Below, piece by piece: positions 37,640 through 50,314 of a stretch of DNA of 64,000 bases (within the stretch, counting starts at the first letter, position 1; each line of letters starts with the position of its first letter). Location: NCBI GenBank assembly GCA_021442155.1, contig JAKCPB010001377.1, positions 1 to 64,000 of the forward strand, written 5' to 3'. Source of the stretch: Cymbidium sinense. Lineage: Eukaryota; Streptophyta; Magnoliopsida; Asparagales; Orchidaceae. Both the position numbers and the translations under genes were made by a program. A model generated the notes under the pieces. It saw nothing but the letters and a program-made list of their open reading frames with translations. It made no database searches and was not told the DNA's origin.

Positions 37640-38215
37640 AGCAAAGATTGGATAGCCAACATTATCCTAGTTAGGAAGAAGAAAAAATATTTGCATTGAC
37701 TTGGACTTTCACTTCCAATATCAAAATTACTAGTGGACAATACTTCCAACTATGACATGTTCTCATTTATGGAAGGATCATCGGGATACAATCAAATCAA
37801 AATGACTCTTGAATATGAGAAGCACACATCACTTAGGATGCCAATTGGTATCTATTGCTACAAAGTCATGCCTTTTGGTTTAAAGAATATTGGAGCTACA
37901 TACCAAAGAGCCATGATCCATATTTGATGAGTTGATTCACCAGAAGGTGGAATGTTATGTTGATGATTTGATGGTGAAGAGCTTAAAACATGAAAATCAT
38001 TTTGAAGACTTGAGAATTATATTAGAGAGAATTATAAAATATGATTTCAAGATGAATCCACTAAAATGTGCATTCAGGGTGTCCTCTGAAAAATTTCTTG
38101 GGTACATTGTACGTCATAGAGGAATTGAAAGCAATCCTGCTAAAATTAAGGCAATTATAGAGATGCCTTTGCTGAAGAGTTGGCATCAGCTCCATTCTTT
38201 ACAAAGATAGTTTAC
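37640..38215 (+). pseudogene. Reverse transcriptase of Tat element 1
   Basis: Two frames, 37733-37927 and 37932-38210, hold the RT palm and thumb: GYNQIKMTLEYEKHTS, YKVMPFGLKNIGATYQRAM, then CYVDDLMVKS with the intact catalytic YVDD at about 37955-37970, and KCAFRVSSEKFLGYIVRHRG. One stop or shift at 37927-37932 separates the halves. The N-terminal fingers (37640-37740) are degraded. The class is Ty3/gypsy, close to Tat by wording. Confidence 0.8.
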
Positions 38216-38270
38216 ATTCATCGGACGATTTATATCAAACCTATCAGGATGCTATCAACCATTTGCAAAT

Positions 38271-38852
38271 TTGATAAAAAAGAATGCACCATTCAAATGG
38301 GACAAGGAGTGCCAAGAAGCCCTTAATAACATTAAAGGATACATGTTAAATCTACCAATTCTTGTAGCTCCTACTCCTGGGAAGCCCCTCATTCTATACA
38401 CAGCTGCATTAGAAGAGCCCCTTGGAGCATTATTGGCACAACACAATGAAGAGAGCAAAGAGAATGCTCTTTATCATATCAGTCAAAGATTGATAGGAGC
38501 AGAAATGAGATACTCTCCGATAGAGAAGCACTGTTTAGCATTGATCTTCATAATCCAAAAGCTCAATCATTATATGTTATCTCACAAGATTACCCTCATC
38601 TTAAGGATCAATCCATTGAAGTACTTGATGATAAGGCCAGCGTTGACAGACCGCTTGGCAAGATGGGCAATATTGCTATTACAATTTGATATCATAGACG
38701 TTCCGCAAAAAGCAGTAAAGGGGCAAATCTTAGTAGATTTTCTTGCCGCACATCCCATCCCTGTGGACTCTTCTCTTAATGATGATTTGCCTGATGAGCA
38801 AATTATGCTCATTCATGAAAGAGAAAAATCACAAATGAGAAATGTACTTTGA
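38271..38852 (+). pseudogene. RNase H of Tat element 1
   Basis: The longest surviving frame of the element (193 codons). It reads FKWDKECQEALNNIKGYM, PGKPLILYTAALEEPLGALL, RYSPIEKHCLALIFIIQKL and PALTDRLARWAILLLQFDI, the standard order of a gypsy RNase H domain and connection. Asp of the usual LYTAxD start is not obvious (LYTAALEE). The end, GQILVDFLAAHPIP, is the typical junction to the second RNase H domain. Confidence 0.8.
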
Positions 38853-39250
38853 TGGAGTCTCATCGATTAAATAAGTCCAACCTCTAATTTTTCCAAGGGC
38901 AAGAGCAAGAATCGCATCGTCTTCATAACACTAGAGGGAGGAACAATGAGACGATCATATATGTTAAATGACTGAAGAACTAATAATGAAGTTGAGTATG
39001 AAGTGTTGGTAGTTTTGAAGAAGCTATTTTCATAGATTCAAAATTGCATATTTTGGTGATTCCCAACTTATTATAAATCAAGTACTGGCATCTATAAAAT
39101 TAACAAGCTTGAGTTAGCTTTCTATCACAAGAGAGTTTTTGAGCTTACGAAGCAAATATCATATATCACACTGACTCGAGTCTCTCGATCTGAGAATAGC
39201 AAAGCATACTATTTAGCAAAATTAGCTAAGTAGATGGTAAGTATGAATGG
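38850..39250 (+). pseudogene. Second (archaeal-type-like) RNase H domain of Tat element 1
   Basis: Across frames: YFDGVSSIK (38848-38874) as the family's WxxYFDGSSS opening, then GDSQLIINQVLASI (about 39055-39100) as the conserved DSQLVINQV block, then the ENSKA-like end (about 39195). This extra domain between RNase H and integrase is the hallmark of plant Tat/Ogre elements. Several stops are present. Confidence 0.7.
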
Positions 39251-39449
39251 TGATTATGTATGATCGGGATATTTACTACGAGTTTTGAGCCAACAAAGTA
39301 TCAATCTACGTAGGTGGAGGGGTTATCAAATTTTACACAGTGGGATGAGACTCAGGTTACTTCTCATACTCCTCAAAATTAATAAAGAATTATACCAAGA
39401 AAAGCTAAGATGACATTGCTTCAGAAAAATAATGGGAAGCCTTTATAGT

Positions 39450-40620
39450 AGAAGAGCCACAAGATTGGTGGTCCTTCATCAACTACTTTAAAGAAGGCAA
39501 ATTACCAAGCAATAAATCACTGGTAACTCAAATCGAGAAGATAATGTTACGTTATGCTTTCATCAATAATACTTTATATTATAGATCCTTTGAACAAATG
39601 TGGCTACAATGCCTAAATACAGATGAAGCTAGCAAAGTGATGGTTGAAGTTCATGAAGGGCTTGGTGGTGCACATCAGTCAGGTCCTAAGATGGTAGTAA
39701 AGATCAAAAGGATGGGCTATCTATTGGCCATATTGAGAGTATCAATCATGCCAAGAGGTGCTATGAATGTCAAGTACATGGGAATATAATTCCACCAACC
39801 TCAAAATTCAATACACCCAATAATAGCATCCATTATTGAATGCAGAATGTAATTGACTAATTGATCCACCGTCATGGCTCATCCTAAATCTGATTATTTT
39901 TTAAAGTAGACTGAAGCTACCCCATTTAAAGAAGTTACTGTTGATCGAGTAATCAACTTATTCATGCATAATGTGGTCTATAGATTTAGAGTGTCGAGCT
40001 GAATAATTTTTGATAATGGGATAGCTTTCAAAATACAAAGATTTATAGATTCGTCGATCAACACAAAATTGATTAGCGATATTCTTCAATATATAATCCA
40101 AGGGCAAATGGTTTGGTAGAAGCTTTCAATAAGATATTAGTTAAGCTGCTCAAGAAGATCCTCACTTAAAATAAGAGGAGAATGGCATACCAAACTAATA
40201 GAGGCATTATGGGCAAATCAAACTACCTATAAGACGTCGACTAAAGCCACTCCTTATTCATTAGTATTTGGAACCAAGGCGGTCCTTCTGCTTGAAGTTA
40301 AGTTGCCTTACTTTGAGTAGCCATCCAATACAATCTAATTGAAGATCAAAATGCTCATTTGAGAATGGAGGAACTCGGTGCACTTGACAAAGTTAGATTG
40401 CAGGATCATCAAAATTTGGAGGTTTATCGAGCAAAGATGTCTAGGGCTTTTGACCATACGGTGCGGTCTCGAACATTCCAAAAAGGGGAATCAGTCTTGA
40501 TGCTGAGAAGACCAATTATTCATAATAAAAATTTTGGTGGCAAGTTTGAGCCTAATTAGGAGGTCCCTTTTTTCATTGAAAAAGTGTATCAAGGAGGGGG
40601 CATACTAACTCATTGACTTA
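39450..40620 (+). pseudogene. Integrase of Tat element 1
   Basis: Integrase inserts the cDNA. The zinc-binding region is at 39544-39790: YRSFEQMWLQCL, VEVHEGLGGAHQSGPKMV; the following Cys pair appears only after a frameshift (CYECQVHGN, about 39760-39785). The core is broken (39870-40180, visible as FDNGIAF at about 40012), and the core end reads EALWANQTTYKT, TPYSLVFGTKAVL (40200-40280). The C-terminal domain is in frame 40359-40559 with RTFQKGESVLMLRRP. No chromodomain is seen, as expected for Tat. Confidence 0.75.
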
Positions 40621-40689
40621 AATGGTGAAAGACCAATGCTGCCAACTAATCGTCGATACTTGAAAAGGTATTATACATGATAAATATAT

Positions 40690-41070
40690 TCTCGAGGTAC
40701 AATAAAAATCCCCCTGCAAGATAGGAGCATTTTTTTAGTATATTTATTTAGGTTGACATCGTGCTTCAAACTGAGATCCCTAAATAAATATACCTACTCA
40801 AGATGAAAAAAAGTTCTATGAAAATTTCTATTACACAGGGGGTATTTTTAGATTTCTATACATAGATGAAATCAATGTACATGTTAAAACCCTCTTAAGA
40901 TCAAATATATCAACTCAAATATTAATATATTTTCTTAAATTATTTTAGAACTTTTTTAAAGTACTTTAGAATTTCCCCTACAAGATAGGGGGCATTTTTA
41001 TATATTTATCAGAGTCGATATCGTGCTCCAAGCTGAGATCTTCAGATAAATATACATTATGATTAAAATG
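40690..41070 (+). repeat. Duplicated block in the 3' region of Tat element 1
   Basis: Two similar segments, about 40710-40795 and 40974-41056: CCCCTGCAAGATAGGAGCAT / CCCCTACAAGATAGGGGGCA, each followed by a T-rich stretch and ATCGTGCTTCAAACTGAGAT / ATCGTGCTCCAAGCTGAGAT and ending in AAATATAC. They lie just after the integrase in the untranslated 3' region. The rest up to about 42380 shows no coding signal (the frame 42053-42235 has no domain). Confidence 0.6.
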
Positions 41071-42387
41071 AGCTACGTTCATTTATATTAAAGATGTTCA
41101 AACTCTGTGATGCATTTTTGAGCTAATATGTAATTCTATTGCGAAGGCTTTTATGATCAAGTTGTAGGCTCTTGCAAAACAAAAAGAATATATTTCTATG
41201 CATGAAAAGATAGCCTAAATATTAAAAGTTTATCTCCCAGATTTGACAAATTCTAAAAAACAAGTTAAGAGAACTCTGAATTTCAAAAGCTTTAATCAAT
41301 TAAGTTGAAAACACACCAACCTCTACATCTTCAAGTCTAGGACACATATGGGTTCTAAAAGTTTAACTCAAAAAGTCCATAAATGGTCGAGTTGTTGACG
41401 CTCTTCTAACTCAACAAGACGCAAGAAAAGGTCGCAGTGAAAGAGCCCCCGTTCATTAGTCTGATGACCAAATCACCAACACATCACATCTTAAGTCGAA
41501 GACTCGAGTAAGTTCTAAAGGTCGAACTCAATAAGCCCAAATGTGGTAGTTCGCTCTCTCCTCTCAATAAGCCATAAGAAAAATCGCAATGAAAGAGCCT
41601 TGCTCGTCGGTCAATGATGATAGTTGTTAATCTCAAATCCAACTTAATGACTACAAGCAATCAATCCATGAGATCTTCTACGATCAATAGACCAATGTCA
41701 GAAAAGTTTCAATTCGAAATAAGTCAATCTTTATATTGCCTGCAGGGTGATATTTCAATTTATTCGCAATTGATTTGATCAAGCACAAAGCACAGATCAA
41801 AACTAATTTCCTCATTGAATTCATCAAAGCAGAAAGCATAAGACTGAGGAAGAAATTTTATAGTTCATACAAAGTCGATGGTCGAACTAAAAGAATTTCA
41901 TGGTTATTCAGTTTGTTAAAGCACACATTGCTAGACTGATAACTCAACATTGACCTAATATGAGCCAGAAGATTGGGTCATCTATATGCAACCTTAAATG
42001 AGTCTCAGCGGCAATCAGATTTAGGTATACATACACTTTCTGACAAGTTAATATGGACAAATCAGGTCAATCATTCATCAAGTTTGTCAAGTTTAAAACA
42101 AGGACAAAAGGAATTTTAAATCTCAAAATAAACAAATCAATTCCTCCATCAAACTCAGTCAAGCACGAAGCTAGGAAGGAAGAAATTCAAATCTATAAAG
42201 ACATAAAAGAAAGTGATCTTCAGCAAACCCATTGAAGTAGGGAATAGATGATAGAAGAAGCTCTTATTTATTCAATAAGTCAATCAAGACAAATCAGTCA
42301 ATCATATCATTTAGCTCATCCAAGCACAAGCCCAAAGGATCAACTAGTTTTTAATAAACATGACTCTTATATATCTGAATCACATTT

Positions 42388-45300
42388 GTTGGGGATTTGT
42401 TGATCCTCTTTTATTCGCGTTGATCCTCTGCTTCAGCACGGCATTCGCTCTCCCAACCACAGGCACAACCGTTCGCTTCAAGCTCTCACGCTCTCAGTTA
42501 GTCCTCAAAAGGCCGCAAATCGCTCAAACCAAAGTCTCCTCTCGTTTGAAACTCCACTAGCACACATTCTCCCTTCTCGATTCCCTTCCGAGCAGCAGAT
42601 CTCCCTCCCTCGTTCGCCCCTCTCGTAGCCCTTGGTCCATCTTCTAGAAGCCGCAAATCCCACTCTCTTGTTTCCCTTAATTGCAAGGATCAGAAGGAAT
42701 CACAAGAAAATCGTCCCCTCCCATCCCCCTTCAATCTGAGATGAAACTTCCCATAAGACTAGTTCATCTCCCAATCTTCTTTAAACCAAAGCTTGCAAAG
42801 TTCTTCCCGATTTCTCTCCACTTAATCTCGCCACTCTAGCCCAGCTTCTTCCATGATCAGCCCACGATCCCTCATTCACTTGATTCTGCTTATCTAAATC
42901 CCATAGATCCGTCTGCCAAGTGCCAACTGGATTTGGTAAATCTGGATTTAACTTGTGAAAGAAGCTTTAACAGATTATCAAAGTAGTGTATTTAACTTGT
43001 CCAAAAATACCGTTTGGTTGGATATAAGTTAAATCTGGCTTAAGTCCTACTCAAATCCTGCAATCAAACAGCCTCTTTCTCTTATCCGGAATAGAAAATA
43101 AGATTGCAAGAAGTAATTTATGGAGATGTGTGAAAATCATACACATATATATGTGTGTGCTTTTTATACAGGTTTGAAGGCCTCAACACGCTCATTAGGG
43201 CGTGATGAGATGAAAATCGGATGTGGTATCACAAGACACCGCTCGCTACGCTCATTAGGGCATACCAAGTAAGCCAAAATTTTTAGATGCGACACCCCTA
43301 TGCCAAAATGCTGCCGAAATTTTGACTAAATCTGTGACTTAAAAAAAAAGGGGAGAAAAATATTTGCATATATATTTTACTTTTATGTGGTGATTGAAGA
43401 CCTCGTTATGCTTATTAGGGCGTAACATGATTGAAAGTCGATGAGGTGCTTCAAAACACCAATTGTCACGCTCATCAGGGCGTGACAGGTAGGCCAAAAT
43501 AGTTTTGATGTAGCCCCATGAGGGGATGATGTCGGAATACTACTGAAATGTTACCAAAATTTGGATTGAAATTTGGGACTAAAGCAAATTTAAATGAGAA
43601 ATCATCTAAACTCATAAAATAAAAGAAAAAAATACATAATAAATATAGATGTAAATGTCAATCCTAAGAAAAGAAGAGGAAAAGCACTTACAAAATATTT
43701 TAAGCACATAGATATAAAACTTGATCTGGAGTTGAGGATAAATTCATATTGGATTTGAAGTCCCTTTTTATGTGAACAAATCATATTTAATATCAAATGA
43801 TGTAAATATCTTAATTGAATATTAAATGATAAATTATTGGTGGTAAGTCTAAATGTCCAACTCTAAATTGAGAATAAAGTGTGTAAGAAATTTGGTAGCT
43901 TTCTTATAAGCACAAATTAAGTTAGGCAACTCATGATCATTCAAGAATGTAGCCTTTAAAAAGAACCATTTAAAATTGAATTTGAAATACAATGAGATTT
44001 GTCATATATCTAACTGTCTATCTTCAAAACTAATAGGATTTGGATGAAATTCATAAGAGGTTTTCGCTATAACTAAATGGTCTATTAGGAAGTATAGGCA
44101 AGACTTCTTAATAAAAATTGGCATGTATTTAAAAGAAGCTTAAATTCAAATAAGCTTGCTTAAAGTATGCATAATAAACTATCTATGTAAGAGCAAAAAG
44201 TTGAATATGATGAGTTGATAAATATTTAAAAGATTATTAATGATCCTAAGCTAAATAATCATTGATATTTGAAGAATGCAATGAATAAATTAAATACAAG
44301 CAAAGTTGCAATATTTTGAATCAAAAATGTGAAACGCCTTCATCACCACTAGATCTATAACTCTTCGTACTAGTGACAAAAGGCTATACTAAATTAAATG
44401 CTATACTAATTGTAGAGCTTCCTTCAACTTCACCGGATCTGCAATTTGTTATTCAAGTAAATAAAAGGCGATGCTAAATCAAATACTTTATGAATTACTT
44501 TCAATCTAAAAATTAAGAAATTTCATTCTAATTATGATTTTCAAAATTAATGATTTCATTAATTAGATGAAATTATTTAAGCTATAAATACTTACATGTG
44601 CTCAAACATAGAGATTTAAAGTGCAAATTTTAATATCTAAAATGGTTGTGTAGGCTAAGTTGAGATTAAATAAATATAAAATTAATCTCATAATTCAAAC
44701 ATAAAATTGTCTGAATTATTAAATTCCCACATGGGCCCCGATACTACGCTAAATGCTTAAACTTAGTGTTTGAGGATGCTTCGTGAGTTGCTTCCCGGTT
44801 TGGTCTTAGGACCGGGTTAACAAAACATAAAAATTTAATTATTATAGGTGAAATTATCTAAGCTATAAATATCTACATATGCTTAGACATAAAGGTTAAA
44901 GTGCAAATTTTAATATCTAAAAAGACTGCGCAGGCTAAGTTGGAATTAAATAAAAATATAAAATTAATCTCTTTATTTTGAAATAAAATTATCTAAATTA
45001 CTAAACACCCACATGGGCCCCGACACTACGCTAAATACTTAAATTTAGTGTGTGAAATATTGTTGCTTCAGTTTGATCTTTGAGGCCCGTTATACAATAA
45101 AATATATATTATAAGAATTTCAACTTATTAAAATATCTGAGAAGCTAATTCTATCATATAAAAGTAGATCTGCTCCTCTATTATTAAACTAATAGAGTCA
45201 ACAGGATCTATAATAATAAATTAAATGATCAAACAATACATCAACCCTGATGATGGCTGTGTTGAATGGTGATTTCAACCGAAGGAGATACTTGCCATCA

Positions 45301-46255
45301 AAATGCTCTTGTAAGTACAAATCAAATTAATCTAAATTACTTATCAATATAAATGTAAAATCAAATAAATCACTAAGCTATAAATGTCTAAATGAAATTC
45401 AATCTAAAACCTTAAAGCTAAAAATTCAACCATTCTTTCGCAATTATTTGTTAAAGGTGACAAATTAAGAAAATTTTAGCTCACAAAGGGGACAAAGTCA
45501 AATCAAGTGTTCTAGTATGTTCACTCTTAATCAATCTCATGCAAGTAAAGATGTGGCCCGTGTCCTCTGACTGTGTGGCTTGGCCAGTAGATTTCACATA
45601 TGATGCAGTTACGACTACAGTCATCTGATCGGGTGGTTGCCACCAAATGGTACCATTATATTACGATCACGACTGTAGCATGTTTGTTCCCTAGTGACTC
45701 TGCCCTTTGAGTTGTGAATCATATAGTACACTTGATAAAGCAAAAAATCCTTTGTCAGCTAAAAACTTAAGTTTTTGTAGACAAACACCCATTCTAAGGA
45801 TTTCTTGGGCGACGTAACCCTTGTGAATCTGAGAAATTTAATTACTCCTCCTTTGACTAGGTAGACTAGGGATCGCGATAGCCCGAATGATAGAACCATG
45901 GGATCTAGATCGGGTACGTCATCATCCCCCAACCATCCGCTTTAAGTTAATATGATGAATTTCATAAATTCTAAATTTCAAGAATTCATATACTGCTACT
46001 ATAAGCTACGCATTCAGTGATCTAATGACTAGCCTTAATCAAAAGTTCTCTCTCACTTATTGGGATGGGTAATTAACTATAGGTTCTTGCACATATAGGA
46101 AACCTGTATCCAAATCTAAAGTACTCACAAAATGAGGGCGAAATATCTGGGTAGTGTCTTATATACTATTTCACCTACCTTCTAAAAATTACACCGACAC
46201 TTAAATCATACTCTCTTCAATGTGAGAAGTCGGTGGTGAATTTTCGGAGCCCACA
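42388..46255 (+). mobile_element. Large LTR copy F: 3' LTR of Tat element 1
   Basis: Contains, in order, the C-rich block (about 42400-42950), R1 (43173-43560, two units with CACGCTCATTAGGGCGTGA), R2 (44680-45240) and the full conserved 3' part ending TTTTCGGAGCCCACA at 46241-46255. It is the most complete copy. The start is tentatively put at TGTTGGGGATTTG (42388), giving an LTR of about 3.9 kb; this start is a guess because the 5' LTR lacks this part. It ends inside repeat X. Confidence 0.55.
44680..45240 (+). repeat. LTR tandem repeat R2 in copy F, two units of about 282 bp
   Basis: CCCACATGGGCCCCGATACT at 44726 recurs as CCCACATGGGCCCCGACACT at about 45008, followed by the shared TACGCTAAAT.CTTAAA.TTAGTGT. 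Other parts are more diverged. Confidence 0.75.
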
Positions 46256-47520
46256 AACACATAAACATTTGATCAATAATATAAACTAACAATTCATCTC
46301 TGTGAGACTTAGTCGACTAGACTAGTAATATCTCATCACCTAGATATTGGTGAGGACATCACTAGTTGTTATGATTTAATGGATCTTGGTTTTAGAATGA
46401 ATTCCAGTATTAAAGGTGAAGAATTTGAAATGCATGTTGATGAGACAAATTATAATCTCATGAATGATGGACCTCAACTAATTTGTAAGCATGCTTTCAA
46501 TAACATTAAAATAACTGATGCTATGATATCAAATAACATTTTCATGTATGTAATCAAATTAGCACAAGAATGGGATAGAATTAATTCACGTGATCCTCTG
46601 ATAAAAAATTTAGATAGATTAATAATAGAGTAACTCCAACCAGTCTTAAAATGGCCATAATTTTTTCTTCGAAAGCTAATCTTTAAGTTGTGATCATTAG
46701 TTGGCCCATAACAAATAATATGGAATTTCTAAAAAATACTTTGAATAAGAGGGGCTAATAGGAGTATGTGATATTGCATATGACTTTATTAATTGCTTTA
46801 CATGTTTCTAAAATTTAAAAAATTGTTGGCGCTACTGAATATCTAATATGGGTAGCCCTCATGCCCTCACCCTATTTGAATACTAACCATCGTTATTGTA
46901 TTTCAAACTTCATTTGTCAATATATCATAATTATAAATAAGTGATAATCAAAATATATAGGTTGTATTGTGCATTATTATTTTCTTTAAGTTGCATGGTG
47001 CATCAGCAGAAAAACTTTTTGAGCTAATTGAAATGAATAGATTTGAGGATGTATTTTAAAAATTAATAAAATTTGAAAGGTGATTTGTTGATCTCTACAT
47101 ATATTTCATATGTCGAATCAAGCACAAACAACAAAATCAATAAATTATGGACACGCTGCTACGTAAATTGAAGCTGAAAAGCCTTGATAATTAGCTAATC
47201 TGATCGAAATGATCTCTAATTGCAAAATGTAGTTTGTCAACGCATCCATAATGTTACAATTGATCAAAATATATATTTTTCGCTACTCAATAGACAATTG
47301 ATGGAGAAGATGAGTTGTTGATATGTTTACATGCATATTAGAGTCTAAAAGCCTCTATGACATCCAAACAGCCTTAGCTCATGGAATTTATCATATCGAT
47401 GTCATCAAAATGTCAAAACCTATCAAAAAAGATTATTTGCGATCAATTTGGATGACTCTATGTTGCGAGCAAACGTCAAATCTAGCAACATATTTTCTTG
47501 CCATCAAATTATAAAATATA
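46256..47520 (+). repeat. Dispersed repeat X, copy 2
   Basis: Reverse-oriented partner of 10420-12430. Matches include CACCTAGATATTGGTGAGGA, GAATGATGGACCTCAACTAA, GGATTTGAGGATG-type words and TTGATGGAGAAGATGAGTTG. Its left side is cut by LTR F: the sequence AACACATAAACATTTGATCA starts directly after the LTR end and equals the complement of about 12135-12155. Confidence 0.6.
46379..46633 (+). CDS. 84-codon open frame in repeat X, unknown protein
   Basis: Open from ATG 46379 to TAG 46631-46633. The product contains EEFEMHVDETNYNLMNDGPQ and ends DPLIKNLDRLIIE. The frame continues past the stop with a weak hint of relatedness in copy 1, where the DETNYNLMN and GPQL words are preserved but the frame is broken. 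I do not recognise a domain. It is most likely a surviving piece of transposon protein, not a cellular gene. Confidence 0.35.
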   Translation: MDLGFRMNSSIKGEEFEMHVDETNYNLMNDGPQLICKHAFNNIKITDAMISNNIFMYVIKLAQEWDRINSRDPLIKNLDRLIIE

Positions 47521-47646
47521 TTATTTATTTTAAAGCTTTCATAATGAATCTATTTATATATTCTTGATATTATTTGAGAAGAGCTTAGATATGTGTGACT
47601 TTGCCCTCACTTGCTATTAATCAATGCATGCTTCAGCATGTACCTG

Positions 47647-47684
<38 letters not shown>

Positions 47685-48134
47685 GGAAACCAAAAGAATT
47701 TATTTTAGATGATTTGGATATTTATTTTCTTGCAAAGTTTCAAATACTAAAATATAAACTTGGTCACAATTATAATATTGTTTAATATTAAAATTAAATA
47801 TATTAGTCAACAACATTAATATATTCTAGAATACTTGACTCACTTGACTGGATACTAATATTTTATAATATTTTGAAATTTTACGCTTGACTTGTACAGC
47901 TTAGTCAAGTCATTAAAGTCTTTGTTCATCTTTTCCTTTTCCATGTTTCTAAGTCAAGATGGATTATTATCAATAAGATTATTATTATTATCATATATAT
48001 ATATATATATATTTATTATGACTATTTATCTAATATTTAATAAATGAATGACTCATAAATTTCCATTAAAAAATTATTTAGGATGTCATTTTTGAATTCC
48101 TTGTATTATATTTAAATTTTATCAAAAGCAAGTT

Positions 48135-48165
<31 letters not shown>

Positions 48166-48904
48166 TTTTTGTTTGTTGAATCATTAATAATCAAAATGCA
48201 TAACTTGTATTACACAGTGATACCTTAATGGCTTTAATTATGTGTATGGAATGCAAACCCCTCAATATATAAAATCTTACATAACAAGAAATTGAAATTT
48301 GGCAAAGTAATAATTTTAAATCATCTTTACGAGTAAATTGAAATCCTTTTCGTGAATCTTTTGAAGGTTAATAAATTTATTTTAATTTTGCATAACTATT
48401 ATTTGGATGAATATATGCTTTGTATTTATTTGTTATCATCTTTTATTTATTTATTTATTTTGTTGTTCTAAAAATCTTTTATATTCTAACATAATACTTT
48501 CTTGACTATTTGTAAATAAAATATCCCCAATAAAATGTGCTAGCAAGATGTGGTGACAAGATTTTCAAATTTGGATCAAACATTGAATAGTAATAAAAAG
48601 AAGATTCAAATGTTCAACTGACTTAATAAATATTAAAACTAATATGATAAAAAAATGACATAATAAGAATGCAATAACATTATTTACAATGATCTAATAT
48701 ATAATATTTTAAATAAGGGATTTTTATCATTGAATATTTTGAATATAATTCTAAATTAAAATTTTAGATCATAATATCTTAATCATTTCCACTATACTTT
48801 ACATATATAATTATATACTTTTACAAATACTTAAAAAAAATGATAATAACTGTCAATGACAACCACAGTGGGAAGAAATTTCACTAACTTCTCCATATAT
48901 TAAT
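47521..48904. other. AT-rich stretch with simple repeats, no gene seen
   Basis: Contains (TA)n at 47650-47679 and about 47993-48010, (TTTA)n at 48134-48168 and a shorter one near 48443-48460. No coding signal on either strand. Confidence 0.7.
48134..48168. repeat. (TTTA)n microsatellite
   Basis: About nine TTTA units. Confidence 0.9.
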
Positions 48905-48910
48905 AGGGGG

Positions 48911-49065
48911 ATTTACATACATACCACATAATTCTTATGTATTTACATATATAACATCTAAATTTTAACTTTTTCTAAATATAACACCATAATCTTCAAC
49001 ATCAAATCAAATATACCATAATCTTCTCCATATATTATGCTTTCAAAAATCTCTACAATTATATA
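48911..49065. mobile_element. Truncated TIR element, left end
   Basis: Begins GATTTACATACATACCACAT, nearly the same as the left TIR at 49131, followed by shared words (ATGTATTTACATAT, AACATCTAAA, ATCTTCAACATCA). No right TIR is found before 49131. Confidence 0.5.
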
Positions 49066-49130
49066 TATATTGATGGTTGAATTATTTGAGAAATAAAAAA
49101 ATAATATTACAAAGATAAATTTATTTATGA

Positions 49131-49248
49131 GAATTTACATACATACCACACAATACTTATGTATTTACATATCTAATATCTAAACTTTATTATTATTATT
49201 ATTATTATTATATTTCTTTTTTTGTTTTTTTTTTGTTTTTTTTTATTT

Positions 49249-49338
<90 letters not shown>

Positions 49339-49514
49339 GAATATATATCATCTCAATCTTTAATATCACATCAAGAATATATCATAATTACTAACTTTTT
49401 AAAAGTAAAATGAACTTTTTTAAATATAAAAAAGTATTGTATAAGTAAATATCTAACTTTAGGTATTATATATTTAAATACTTAAGAATTGCCTTCGTGG
49501 TATGTATATAAATC
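49131..49514. mobile_element. TIR element (MITE-like), about 384 bp, with an internal (TA)n expansion
   Basis: Left end GAATTTACATACATACCACA; right end on the reverse strand GATTTATATACATACCACGA. These terminal inverted repeats are near-perfect over about 19 bp. The interior carries (TTA)n at 49187-49210, a poly-T stretch and a long (TA)n at 49252-49334. Related pieces lie at 48911, 62632 and 12430-12632. No coding capacity. The superfamily is not assigned, because no target duplication is clear. Confidence 0.6.
49252..49334. repeat. (TA)n microsatellite
   Basis: About 41 TA units inside the TIR element. Confidence 0.95.
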
Positions 49515-50254
49515 TTCCTTTAATTTATTGGTTATTTATTCAATAATAGAATTTTTTTTTGAAAGGGTCTTCTATTTAAAGTATTTTAAGTGTGTTATGA
49601 AAGGAATGTTGGATTTTTAAAAATCCTAATATTTGATAAGAGAAAAATAAATGCAACTTAAAATTTAAACCTCCTTTAATATAGTTTCAATGTTTTGAAT
49701 ATATCCACATAGTCATTTACTAATCCAAATACGCACAAAAAAATAATAAATTCAGACATTTAGAATGTACTTATCAAAACAACCACATTTATTTGTTATT
49801 GTATTTATTTTATAATGCACTTATTTTTTAGAAAAATAAAATAAAATAGTCATTCCTCTAACAAATTTTGAATAAAATATTTTTCAAAAAAAAACTAATT
49901 TAATATAAGTCATAGAAAACTTAAATATTTAAAAATGGTTTCATATGTATTTAAATATTTTAAAAATAAAATAAAATTAATAAAAATGTATAGGTACTTA
50001 TGATATTATAAAGAATTATATATCACATTAATATTTAATTAAATGATAATTATAAAACAAATTCTAATTTCTATAGAATATTAAATTTTAGGCTAAGTGT
50101 TTAAAAAAATTTATTCTCCACAAAAATTTATCATTTCAAAATTTTAAAAAAATAACAGTGTTTTATATTCAAATATTCAGGATTATCATTTCAAAATGAT
50201 AAAATGTTATATATAGGCTCCACAAAAACTTGTAGATATACTGCCAATGCGCAT

Positions 50255-50314
<60 letters not shown>

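Larger units (their letters stand above)
32115..46255 (+). mobile_element. Tat element 1: Ty3/gypsy retrotransposon with large LTRs, decayed
   Basis: Plus-strand order LTR(E), gag, protease, RT, RNase H, second RNase H, integrase, 3' region, LTR(F). A second RNase H-like domain between RNase H and integrase marks the Tat lineage. Coding domains are split by stops and shifts throughout. I could not find a convincing primer-binding site after 32745. No target duplication is visible: the sequence after 46255 (AACAC) has no counterpart before 32115. Borders of the LTRs, especially the start of F, are approximate. Confidence 0.75.

Noticed and set aside
42905..43075. Possible second Tourist-like MITE inside LTR F (GTTTGGTTG and CAATCAAACAGCC words)
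   Set aside because: Only one plausible end and no paired terminal repeat or target duplication found.
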